Shown here in pieces: positions 50,978-61,795 of a DNA stretch of 64,000 nucleotides; within the stretch, counting starts at the first letter, position 1, and every line of letters starts with the position of its first letter. The translations under genes and the position numbers were made by a program. The notes beneath the pieces were generated by a model. The model was given only the letters and a program-made list of their open reading frames with translations, was not told the origin of the DNA and made no database searches. This stretch comes from Catonia carolina (Eukaryota > Arthropoda > Insecta > Hemiptera > Achilidae), in assembly GCA_035578175.1 (NCBI GenBank), contig JAQMRL010000012.1, forward strand, positions 18,269,715-18,333,714. The letters are read 5' to 3'.

Positions 50978-52487
50978 CTCCCTGTCCAGTTTCCTGAATG
51001 GTATACAAACTTATCATATTCTGAATCTTACTTTGGCTTTCACCATGGCTATTTACCAATATATGAAACTTTTGATGAACTTGTTCCAGTTTTGTGTCCT
51101 CAGAATCTGAGCCCTCATATTTGCTGTGTACTAATTGGAAGTAATGTCTTTTAAACATTCAGATCTAAATGAGCTTCTGCATTTCTCTCAGTAAGCCAAG
51201 CTTGTTCTGCTAATCTTTATGACTAGTGAAAAATGATTGATGAAAACTGATCGGGACTCTAACTCTACACCCTTCTAAGAGAAGCTGACCAATGCAACAA
51301 CATTTTAGAATACTTTTTTCTGAACTTGTTTAGGTGCTGTCCCCTCCAAGAAGATTGGTTGGGAATCATTTTGGTAACTGTGATTTGAGATTCTGCATTT
51401 CTAAACAAATCAGTAGAGAGCTGTACCTGAACCATATTCTTAAGTTGTTAATCTAGTATTCCATCTTGTATCCCAATCTTTTTGTCCATAATTTCCTCTG
51501 ATTTTTTACATTGAGTAAGTTATTCTTCTTGCCCTTTTATCACATTTCAGTTTTGCAGTTCACAGGATGTAACACTCACTATTAGTTAAGAGTTACTCTA
51601 TTGTAATGCGCAAAATAAACTGTATTACTCTCTCTCTTGTCCTGTATGAATAAATAGGGAAGTAAAGTATTGTTTTCCTGTCAATTTTTTGAAATTGAGT
51701 TTTCACTGGAAATACACATTTACAGGCCACTTCAACCCAAATAAACAGGTTTTTAGCGATTGGTCTGTGTAGGTTTGTGAACAAAATATCTGGGCAAAAG
51801 TGTGTATAAATAAAGTTGTAGAAATTTGAAGAACCTACAACTTTTATTTCAAGCATGTTTTTCTGCAGAGTCGTTAAGCGTCGGCTAGTGTTTTTTTGGC
51901 AATTTAAGTACAGGACTACATGTTGATTTACATTTTGCATCATTCCCTTATGATTAAAATTGGGTTATGTTTTTAATATTACATGTTTACTAATTATGAA
52001 GCATGCGTTTATTTTTCATTATTTATATTGCCAAGAAAAAATCTTGTGAGTATTTAACACCAGATTGTTTTTTATTAGTTTAAACAGTTGTATTATATTT
52101 TTTTAATAACTTTGTTCGTTTCTTTTCAGGATTCACCACAGTGTTTTGTCGCCTGCTGCGACAGCGGTAAATCAGACACTGGCGAAGCGAAAAGATTTTT
52201 TAAGCCGCCACCTAACCCATTAATTTTTAAACGATGGGCCCGTAATCTATGCCAGGGCAGCCAACTACTATCATTCAATTCATGGATATGCGAAAATCAT
52301 TTTCGCACAAGTGATATACAAGAAGTTTTCGTTAACGGCAAAAAGAAATGGGAGCTAAGTAAAGGCGCGTTACCTAAAATTAACGTGAATAAAACAACGT
52401 TTCAGAATTTTGTTGCCAAGAAAAGAAGCGATGATAAACGCGGCAGGGGAGCAAGTCTTTATCGTGCGACCGCTACAGAAGAGCCAG
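47266..52487 (+). CDS. THAP zinc-finger protein with long acidic N-terminus (two exons seen, 3' part missing)
   Basis: Coding exons 47266-48432 (389 codons) and 52130-52487 join in phase 0: donor AAG|GTACTT, acceptor TTTTCAG|GAT. Residues 1-389 are acidic and Ser/Asp/Glu-rich, probably disordered, with three loose repeats (VMDSINEPL, QLMESIHNE, AMEAINQPI). Residues about 394-470 form a C2CH THAP domain: CFVACC, FKRWARNL, WICENHF, and KGALPKI for the usual AVPTIF end. THAP domains bind DNA in nuclear factors and P-element-type transposases. The frame ends at a donor (CCAG|GTATTT, phase 1); later exons were not recognised up to 64000. I cannot name the orthologue. An internal rather than N-terminal THAP is unusual. 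Confidence 0.85.
48433..49224 (+). other. Intron of the THAP gene
   Basis: No element recognised in this part. A 100-aa frame at 48518-48820 shows no family features. Confidence 0.45.
49225..49900 (-). pseudogene. Mariner-like element in the THAP-gene intron, 5' end missing
   Basis: TGAGGGTGTATCAAATATAA preceded by TA at 49223-49224 is a mariner-type terminus. The minus strand reads FGWHKEFSAG, RPRTSMTETNIEAV, then VILLHDKARP and SPDLSSCRYHLFGPLK with NEAFVQ. All transposase blocks occur in order but with frameshifts. The opposite terminus was not found. Confidence 0.8.
50200..51626. other. Intron sequence with protein-like traces on the minus strand
   Basis: Minus-strand pieces such as QLVHSKYEGSDSEDTKLEQV (51130) and RNIVYVRISCELSALLVPGL (50690) look protein-like but are frameshifted; I recognise no family. 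A (TA)n run lies at 50945-50976. Confidence 0.3.
51627..52065 (+). mobile_element. HINE-family element, internally deleted, near THAP exon 2
   Basis: 5' end ACTCTCTCTCTTGTC with GGGAAGTAAAGTATTGTTTT, GT site present but short, then a jump to the GTGTATAAATAAAGTTGTAG block and a decayed 3' end (CCAAGAAAAAATCTTGTGAG, CACCAGAT). Confidence 0.75.
52130..52487 (+). CDS. THAP-gene coding exon 2 (THAP domain)
   Basis: Starts DSPQCFVACCDSGKSD and carries the whole THAP finger plus a basic tail (KKRSDDKRGRGASLYRATA). Polypyrimidine acceptor TTCGTTTCTTTTCAG. A HINE ends 64 bp upstream. Confidence 0.92.
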
Positions 52488-53069
52488 GTATTTATTTTTG
52501 TTCAATATTTTTTGTTCTAATTAATTTTGTTTTTCAGAGATGATACAGTGATAGTAAGGTTATATAGTATTTGTTCAGCCGTATTCAGTTTTTTAATGAA
52601 ATAAGTTAGGATTAAATATTGAAAATATATCCTCCACTTTGCAATCAGTCTAAATAATGACACATATTTAGTTTTCACAGAGTCGTGTTCTTTTTAACTA
52701 TGTCAGTTGTGTTTAACAATACTTACGACAGGATCAGTGTCTAGTGCCAACTACCGAATACCTTTGCATCCAATCGATGTCATATTATAGGCCAGAAGAG
52801 ATTTCATTTTTGAAGTCTCTGTGAGAATATGTGTTTGGCTAAGTGAGATATGGCGAAGTGAGCTTTGTTGTAAATAGCTTTTCCTTGTCATTTGCTTTTG
52901 ATACTGAAGTTAATAAAAACAAATTTTTAGTGTTTTGATCTGACGAAAAATTCCAAAGTTGTAACTACATTATTAGGCATAAAGCAAATACTGTGTAAAC
53001 CTACTTATTAATAAATATGTATATCTTTTTTTTTTTTTTTTTGCTTATTTGACTTCATTGGATCACTTT
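52488..53069. other. THAP-gene downstream intron
   Basis: No coding exon recognised. A T-run at 53025-53041. Confidence 0.4.
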
Positions 53070-53079
53070 AGTCGATTAT

Positions 53080-54200
53080 TTGATTGGTTTTCTTTGGGTC
53101 CCATTAGCTTCGTTTTGTCTGCCAATACTTCTTCATATTTTCCGATCTTGCTTTCTGTTGTTCGACCGTCAACCCCACAACTCTAATCGCTTTGTACATT
53201 TTAAACCATTATTTGTTCGAAAGTTTATTTATCTTCAGTTTATTCATTGTGTCCTCAGTCGTCTGTCCTATTTCTTCCAGGTGCTCCTTAGGGAACTCCC
53301 TCTATATATCTTCCTCCAGATTTCACACTCCCCCCTCATGGTTATAAGTTGTTTTAATATCCTGCTTTTAGGTATTCTCAGGATGTGGAGGAAATGAGAA
53401 ATTCTCGGTTTTATTTCATAAGGCTGATAATTGGTTCTATGGTATTATAGGCAGTTTTGTTTGTGGGAATTTTTCCATTCAGTTATATTTGTTCGATCAC
53501 TTTTCCTTTCATTTTTGATTGTAATTTGAGTTTTTGGTTTTTTGTTTTGTTTTTTCTAATTAGAGTTCATTGGCATGGAGTGCTTCTGGTAAAATTAATG
53601 TTGTATTATGTGTAATTTTTGACATATGTAGTATTATTAATACAGACAGGACTATGTCTGTAGAAGGCATATATGTCTAATTTTAGTTATATATTTACAT
53701 TACATATACATTTTTTGTTATATATTAGTTTTGTTAAAACTTATGCATTTCTCATTTTATGTGCTGTGTTGTTCCGAGAGTAATTTTTTCTTTAATTTAT
53801 TATCACCCAGGTATTTTTGTATTATTTTCATACTTCGATCATGTTTTGAATTTCATTTATACGTAATGGATCTAATGCCATCATTTCGGTGTCCTTAGAT
53901 GAAATTTTAAGTCCTATCTTCCCTGCGATTTTTTTTATACTTATTATTTGATTTTTAAGGCCTTCCATATTTCTTGTCAATAGGGCCAAATCTTTAGCAG
54001 ATCCCACACAGTTTGTTTTTATTGATTTTTCCCCTGGCTGATACTTACTTTTGGCCTTACTTTTGATGGGTTTTCAGTGAACCACAGTAATAAAATCAAG
54101 AAAATAGTAGTAGTGAAAGGCTGTTACCTTGTCTTAAACCAGTCCTTATTGCGAATGATTTGGTTAAACATTTTACTTTTGATTCTGTATTTTTTAATGT
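53080..54200 (-). pseudogene. LINE remnant: RT end and C-terminus
   Basis: At 54170-53800 the minus strand reads GLRQGN-like, then SAKDLALLTRNMEGLKNQI and KIGLKISSKDTEMM, the region around the F/YADD box (here DLALL) of non-LTR RTs. At 53390-53250 ISHFLHILRIPKSRIL and PKEHLEE match the ORF2 tail. Frames are broken. Confidence 0.65.
53620..53690. repeat. Direct repeat, copy 1
   Basis: GACATATGTAGTATTATTAA..ACAGAC..TATGTCTGTAG..GCATATATGTCTAATTTT, about 70 bp. It recurs at 54855-54925 on the same strand. Confidence 0.75.
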
Positions 54201-54854
54201 GAGTCCAATAAGTATCATACTATAAATATAATAATTTCAATATTGTTTAAACAACTTTTCTAAATTGTTGTCAAAACAATAAATTTATCGTCCTCTAACA
54301 TTAATAAACAGCCTATTTCTGAATTCTACATAATATTAACCAGAAATTATTTAATTCATGTACAAGTTTATAAATCTTCTGTAACACCAATTTCATTTTC
54401 ACAACAGATTGCCATTTCTTCAGACCCCTCATTATCACTATTTGTACAATTTTGTGATTTGTCACTTCCCATATCACTGTCACTATCTATGAGAATAGCG
54501 ATTCTCATAGTTGTGATAGTCACCAGATTTTTCCCTGATTCGAAGGTAACCAGAGTGGTTTTTTATTAATATCACTTTTGTTACTGGCATGTACAATACC
54601 AGCTTGCTGATCTTTTATATTTTTGTCTTACCGATTTTTGATTGCCTCGATTCTCCTCTGTGACCTTCCATTATGTACTTACTGATTTAATTATCACAGG
54701 AATAAATTTGCAACAAAATATAAATTATTTAATAGTAGTCTAAATTAGTAAAATTTTAAAAGAAAAATATCGGTATATGTAAAAATAATATAGAAAAGAT
54801 AAAGGTAATATTCAAAACAAATCAGAGAATTACTAATGCACTATAATGTCTGAT
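54201..54854. other. Unassigned; acidic frame on the minus strand
   Basis: Minus-strand residues IDSDSDMGSDKSQNCTNSDNE (54500-54440) are acidic like a piggyBac N-terminus, but no other motif supports that. Confidence 0.25.
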
Positions 54855-54925
54855 TTTGGACATATGTATTATTATTAGTACAGACATATCACTATGTCTG
54901 TAATGGACATATATGTCTAATTTTG
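54855..54925. repeat. Direct repeat, copy 2, with nested hairpins
   Basis: Second copy of the 53620 repeat. ACAGACATA-TCAC-TATGTCTGT is a perfect 9-bp-stem hairpin inside an outer GACATAT ... ATATATGTC pair. Confidence 0.75.
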
Positions 54926-55692
54926 GATTAATAGAGAGACATTTGTTGTTATTTGTGGATTTTGTTAAGAAGAAGAAACTATTTAGATTGCAAAAACAGT
55001 TGAAAACTATTAGGCCTTCTAACTAGTCAGGGCCTCAATGAAACTTCTTGTATTACACCATACATTTCTGGTGCGTGTTTGTGGATTGGCATGCTGGGCT
55101 TACCTTATTTAATATTTAGGCATTATTTATTGAATTATAATGCCTACGCGCAGTTGGTTTTTAAACATCGTATGTTTGTGATTTTTTTTTATTTGACTTG
55201 TGTTTTTGTGTTAGCTTTTCGTGTTTAGTTATTCTGTTTTTGTTTTACGTGCAGTTCATATTAAATCAAGTAATCATAAGTTTTAAAAAAATTAAATAAA
55301 AAATGAGTTAATTACTCAGGACCTTCGAGTATGGATCTTTGAAGTGATTAAACCAAACTGTTTCTAGTCAAACAACACCTTAAGAAGAAAACGTTCTTCC
55401 GTATGGATTCAGAAATTGTAAACCATGGTCTAGATTGTGAACGTAGCAGCTCTGTATTTTAATTTTACAACTTCGATTCATCAGCAGTGTTCAGGTGCTG
55501 AGGAGTAGGGTTGTGTTAAATTATTGGATGTTAAATTTTATAAGTATGTTAAGAGGAAAGATCTACAATAGTTTTACCATAATATTTCCCGAACTGTAGA
55601 ATATTTGTTAAGGTTTCAATATCGATGTTAAAATTCTTTTTATTTTTTGTATAGAAGATGAAACTGAACAAATAAAAAAACAAGTAGCCCTA
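54926..55692. other. AT-rich sequence
   Basis: Nothing recognised. Confidence 0.4.
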
Positions 55693-56189
55693 CAGTAAAA
55701 CCCCAATTATCCAAAAAAGTTTCAAAAAACTTATTTTAAATTCGGTGATTACTTAATTTAAAAATTATGTTAATGTACAGTACAGCATTTAAATACATAG
55801 TTAACGTTCGGAACAGTATCCAATGAAATAAGTTAAGAATATAAAGTTTCACTATTCTGGGAATTTTTTTACTCGTTCTTCACTTTTAGAACTGGCTTCT
55901 AATAAAACGATGGTGTGATGTTGCTATAAAACTGTTCCGTCAAAAATCTCACTATTTTAAACGAACAGTAAATAATTAAAAAGTATATATAGTAAATATT
56001 AATTTACTATACAATATTACATTTTATTCTCTTGAAATTTCTGTATTTTTATTTATACATACTAATAAACAGTCGTAAATAATCATTTTAATTATTTTTA
56101 AACCCTAAAAGTATGACTACATTTATCTGGAATTTCACGTATAAAAAATCGGGTCCACCCCTATAATTCGGTTAAGCGGGGTTTTACTG
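55693..56189. mobile_element. pogo/Tigger-type MITE
   Basis: CAGTAAAACCCCAATTATCC at the left and, reversed, CAGTAAAACCCCGCTTAACC at the right, flanked by TA at 55691-55692 and 56190-56191. 497 bp, non-coding. Confidence 0.88.
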
Positions 56190-56519
56190 TATTTCCAAAT
56201 TTCTTACAATTTGCAGTTATGTAATATTCTGTAAAGTAGAAAATTTGTCATTCCATGTCAAATCAACGTTTAAGATTTTAATGATGTTTGGTACACAAGT
56301 AGTAGCCACACATTTTGGAAATATCTGTACATTTTCAAAAATTAGTTAAAATCATAGAAAGACCAACTTATTAAATATTTGTAGCATTTCCAACGCACTT
56401 TCCTATGAATGATGTATAAAATTCTGTAGGTTGAGGAAAACAATTTTTTCAAATCAAAAATTTTCAAAAATTGAAGGTAGTAGGTTTTACTAGGCAGTGT
56501 GTATTATACAGGGGATACT

Positions 56520-59075
56520 AGGGATTTGTCGATTCTTGATTCTATCAATACTTAAAAAAATAATCTGTGTAGAAAATCGACAATAAAAAGCCAATTCTTG
56601 AATACTGATTCTCTAGTTTTTGAACTGTGGCAAAAATGCTGTAATGGCAAAAATGCTGTAATTTTCTAAGATTAAAGGTAGAAATATTAATACAGTTCGG
56701 TAATTTTGGCTTGGGGGAGTAAAAACATACTTATCATTAGAAAAATGTTTTAAATTATTGTCATTACTAATTTGATGAGTCTTAATCATATAACAAAGAC
56801 CAATCGCTTGTTTTTATATAAATAGGACTATCTGGCTAAGGAACGAATACAAATGAATCGCTTATTAAACTATGGAAGAAGTTGATCGTGATTTGATGCA
56901 ACCAGTTCACGAGATAAGGTTTTAATGGTGAATAAATTATAGTACATTATACGTTTATATTGTTTTCTTTATTCTTTTGGTTTATTTTTATAATTTAAAA
57001 CTACGAACAAAGAATGTCTGTTGAAGTGCACTCCATTATTTAGAGCTGTTTCGATTGATTAATCTGCATTGTTATATTGTAGTAAAAGATTACTTCCAGA
57101 TGTGGTCGTATGCATGAGGTTATACGAAAAGGTTAATTTCTGTTTCATTGCGTGTATTGTGAAAGTTAGATATAATATAAAACAAATAATTTTTTAGTTT
57201 GATTATATTTCACAATTTTGAGTTTATTTTATGCAGTTTTATTTTATTAGCGGGAATACATTTTGGTATTACTGATAAAATAAAACTGTATAATTAAACT
57301 TTAAATTACGAAATATAATCAAACTGAAATTAAAAAATTATTTTATATATTAACATTTTCATGATACATGCAATGAAACAGAAGTTAACCTTGTGCTCGT
57401 AACCATATCCTGCTGATGTCCACCTCTTACTACTTTACAACAATGCTAATCGATCAGGCGAAATCGCTCTAAATAATCAAGAGCACTTAGTTTTATTTAC
57501 TCTTTGTTTGTAATTTTACGTTATAAAAAAATGAAGAAAACACGAGCAGTATAAATGTATAATGTGCTACAATTTATTCACCATGAAAGTTCAATCTCAT
57601 GAACTGGATGTATCGAATCATGATTGACTTCTTCCATTGTTTGATAAGTGATTCATTTATACTCATTCCTTTTTGGATAGCCGTATTCATAAAAAACAAA
57701 CCATTAGACTCTGGTATATGAATAGGTATGTCCACACTCGTGCGCTTTCTTATTTGGCTTTTGATTCGACATCGCATGCGCTTAGAGGCATGCCACCTTC
57801 CCGCACTCGTTTGAAGAAATTTATCTTAATAAAAAACATAAATATTTTTGAACAATGCACTAAATTAAAGCTTGTTCTTTCCTGCATTCAATGGTTTGAT
57901 TTAGATTGTTTTATTTAGAAATTAATCGCAGATAACTCCAGCAATTTACGCAAAAAAGTATTCAGTTTTTAGCCGGTTTTCTGTTAATGTTGTTTTTAAA
58001 CGTCCGTTACTCCGTCCAGGCTTTTCAAAAAAATTGGCGTGTAAGTACATTGAAGATCAGAGTTTTTTCTATAATATGAATATTTTAAAAGTTAAATCTC
58101 ATGTTCCGTTTTAATATGCCGGCCATTTTTTAAAAAAGTGCTCTTTTGGCTCCACGTAAGGGTAGGGTAATGATTTTTGGACTGAACCATGCATTTTGAC
58201 AACAGTGTTATGCCAAGCAAAGCATTAATTTTTTTTAATAAAAATATCGTTAAATTATTCAAAATGAGCTACGGAATGAGGTGCAGCAGGAAAAACAGAA
58301 GTTTGTTTTTCTAAACGACTGGAGTGGAAACGCTATAGAGCTCAGTTTCCTCTCAAGAAGTTTAGAGACTAATAGAATTTTCTATTAACCCACTATTTCT
58401 ATCCATTTCTAATTACAAATACAAAATACGATACGTGGCACAATACTGCTGTAAAAATGCATGGTTCATTCCAAAAATCATTTCCCTATCTTTACATGAA
58501 GCCAAAATACACTTTTTTTTTTAAAAATAGCCGGCATTTTAAAATGGAACATCAGACTTCTATTTTAAAATATTCATAAAGAGTACTCTGATCTTCAACT
58601 TACTTAAACTCCCTTCTTTTATGAAAAGCCTGGACGGAGTAACGGACGTTTAAAAACCACATAACGGAAAATCGGCTAAAATCTGAGTACTCTATGCGTA
58701 AATTGCTGCATCTCTGGCTAGTTTCAAAATAAAATATCAAAAGTCAAACCAATCAATGCAGGAAAGAACAGGCTTTAATTTAGTGTAATGTTCAAAAATA
58801 TTTGTTACGTTTTTTGTGATAAAGCCCTTCAAACGAGTACGGACAGGTAAAATGGCACCCCTCTAAGCACATGCGACGTCGAATAAGAAAGCGCACGAAT
58901 GTGGACATACCTATTAAGATTCATCGAATCAGTTATTTGATATGACAATTTTTTTACTTCCCAAGCCAAAGTTACCCAACTGTATTAACATCTTTATCTT
59001 AAAAAATTGTGGCATTTTTGCCAATATTCGAAAACTTGAGAATCCGTATCAAAGAATCGGCCCATCCCTAGTATA
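56520..59075. mobile_element. Giant foldback element with a second foldback inserted in its left arm
   Basis: Outer arms: 56520-56800 pairs with 58925-59075 (CTAGGGAT.. ends; shared CAAAAATGC, TTAATACAGTT, TTTTGGCTTGGG), although the left arm is longer through local duplications. The arm continues at 57715-58215 pairing with 58420-58925 (e.g. CGTCCGTTACTCCGTCCAGG at 58001 and its inverse near 58650). Between them in the left arm lies a second palindrome, about 56800-57260 pairing with 57270-57715. The end form TAGGGATGGGCCGATTC is hAT-like, but no clear 8-bp duplication was seen. No ORF. Confidence 0.85.
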
Positions 59076-59606
59076 AACGTTATTTTCTGTCTATGAATAA
59101 CTGGTATCCTTATTCCATTCACTTTCACATTGATAACCTGGCAATTAAACTGAAAGAAATCTGAAATACGTAGGGGTGGCATCCACATAATGGAAGGGTA
59201 CTTATTTTTGAAAGTCATTTTTTGTGAAGCACTTATGATCAAAGTAACCCAAATCAGAATAAATTGTCAGTGAAGTTGTTTTCAGAAGCCTATGACCAAC
59301 ACCTTATCAAGTTTCTGAAAGTTGGGTTTGTGGGACTCTATTGTAGTGAAGATATTTTAGATGTTGTAATTTCAGTCACTTTTATAGACTTACAATGAAG
59401 TTTTCGGTTATGAAAATAACTATCGTCAGTATTTTAAAGTCATTGGTTTACTTTAAATGTAAATTAACTATAATAAATTTTGCACTGAAGATGTTGGAGT
59501 TTTGTGAAGCATTATAAGTGAAAGAAGAGATCAGGTAAGATTAACTAATGTACTAAGGGGCCAGTCTACTCAGAAAAATAAAAGTGTGTTTGCCTGATGA
59601 GCAGTA
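59076..59606. other. Unassigned sequence
   Basis: No gene or element recognised. Confidence 0.4.
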
Positions 59607-59608
59607 TA

Positions 59609-60850
59609 CGAGGCATATTCCTAAAGTAACGGCTGTTTAGTCATTTAAAAAAATAATCTCATGAGAAAAGGTTTTTATTGACAGTATTAGTTTACATTCC
59701 GACCTTATTTTTCGTATAATCGCCATTAAGTTCTAAACACTTTGCAACGCTGCACCAGTTCCTTTAAACCCTCTGCATAGAAGTTTGCCGCCTGGGAACT
59801 GAACCAGTTGACAACGGCAGTCATGAGTTCCTCAGCGTTATCAAACAGTTGTCCACAACATTTGAAAAAAGTCCACAACAAAAATCTTGAATCTTCTTCG
59901 AGTGAGGACAGGCATTATCGTGAAAGAGGATTACGCCGGACGACAGTTTCACATGTCGTTAATTTTGGATCGCACATCTTAGTTTGGTAAGCATTTTGCA
60001 GTATGTGTCAGCTGTAACTGTTGACCCATGTTCCATGAAATCAACCAAAACAACACCTTTTTTGTCCCAAAAACTGGTAGCCATAATTTTTTGACTGTAG
60101 CAAGGAGATTGCTTTAAGTTTTTCAGTTTATGTGAACTTGAATGGCGCCACTGCATTGACTGTTGTTTCAATTTTGCATTGGTGTATGATATCCACTTCT
60201 TGTCGCCTGTAACAATGTAGGAAAACAAATCGTCACCCATCTTGTTGATAGCGATCCAAAAACTCTTGTCCACTGCACATTCTTTTCTCTTTTTGCTGGT
60301 TGGTGAGCATTTTCAGAACCCACCTAGCACACAATTTGTGATATCCGAGTTTTTCTGTGATAACCCTAGGGTTCATGCAAAATCCAGAAATTCATTAGCC
60401 AGAGCATTAATCATCAATGACCGATCACATTGCAGTTTTAGTTTCACTTGATCAACAATGTCATCAGTCTGAATACGGGGCCTGCACTTCGCTCTTCATC
60501 ATCCATATTTGTGTGGCCATTTTGGAAGTCTTGACACCATTGTCAAACATTTTCTTAACTAATTACTGTTGGTCCATACACAAGACATACTCCCAATGAA
60601 TTTCAGCAGCTGGAGATCCTTTTGCACACAAAAATTAAATCACAGCGTGCACTTGAGAACTGGTGGGAGAAACGATTGTCGCGGATTATGCAATCTGCAT
60701 TCACTGGCTGGCATATGACTACTGAATCAAAACAACAATTGCAGTGGCTTCGTATAAAGTCAATAGATAGCGCTGTATGTCTGAAAATCTGTATAGACTT
60801 ACCAATATTTAAATGTAAGCCAACTGGCCTTACTTTAGGAATACACCTCA
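59609..60850 (-). mobile_element. Nearly full-length mariner with intact ends
   Basis: CGAGGCATATTCCTAAAGTA (59609) and the reverse TGAGGTGTATTCCTAAAGTA (60850) are inverted repeats flanked by TA (59607-59608 and 60851-60852). Length 1242 bp, near the usual 1.3 kb. The minus strand gives a 104-aa piece at 60273-59959: FWIAINKMGDDLFSYIVTGD (first catalytic Asp), SMQWRHSSSHK, KIMATSFWDKKGVVLVDFME and LTKLRCAIQN. A frameshifted VILFHDNACPH follows at about 59930. The SPDLAPSDY block is lost and the HTH part upstream is decayed. Dead, but probably the youngest mariner here. Confidence 0.92.
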
Positions 60851-60852
60851 TA

Positions 60853-61795
60853 TCATCATAAAGGAGCAATGTTTGTTAGTGTATTTGGTGTATTAGTGTA
60901 TTATCTTAGAAAATACCCAACCGATTTCAAAAATTCCTTCACTGTTGGAAAGCATAGAGCTTCCTGAATTACATTAAGGCATTATGTCATTTTTAACATA
61001 TTGGAGCCTACGGTTTTTCATAAAGTAATGACACCATAACAATGGGCATTTTTAGCCATTTTCAAAATATCTTTGTAAATAAACTGAACGAGATTTATCT
61101 TTTCTTCCATCATTAAATTTAAATATTAACAATAAAAAGTTTATAAGATAATGATAAAAATAACCATAAGTAATCAAAAACACTTAATAATTACACATTA
61201 TAAACAATACAACAAAAATGATGCGCACCACAAAACTTAGTCAATAATAACACCATTTCACAACTTGTTGATTTTACAGTCATAGAAACTATTACATTTA
61301 AATAGTTTTACATTTAAATAGAGATTCTAGTGATAAATTTGAGAACATTAAAATTTATTAAAAGAGCTTCTAATGACCTAAACCAACTGTTCTATTTCAT
61401 TTAAAACAACCCAATGTGTGAGGATGAGTTTCACTCATCTGATTTCTACAGTGAAAGTTATGAAAAACTTTTAAAAACCTAAGTAATTATTTTGAATGGC
61501 ACATCAACTCTGTAATTTTGTCATTTTTGCAAGTATCACCTTTATATAGATTAACTCTGCATTATTGACTTGTAATAATAGCTTTTTTTTATTGTAGCAA
61601 GGTAAGTATTTAGTACCAAATAACTATTTTTTTTTTTTTTATATTTATAATTATTATGTACACAGGGTGGTGCACTTGTCACTTTTCGCTTTGCAAAAGC
61701 AAAATTGTAAAAGTAAACCAAAGGAAAAATATTTATTGTGTCAACCATACTTACATACAAAGTCTATCCCAAAAGATCTGGTTATATAATTTTTA
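60853..61795. other. AT-rich sequence
   Basis: Nothing recognised. A T-run at 61626-61641. Confidence 0.4.

Noticed and set aside
50500..51160. Possible host exon on the minus strand in the THAP-gene intron
   Set aside because: Frames are broken by stops and shifts, and no splice-site-bounded open segment or known domain was found.
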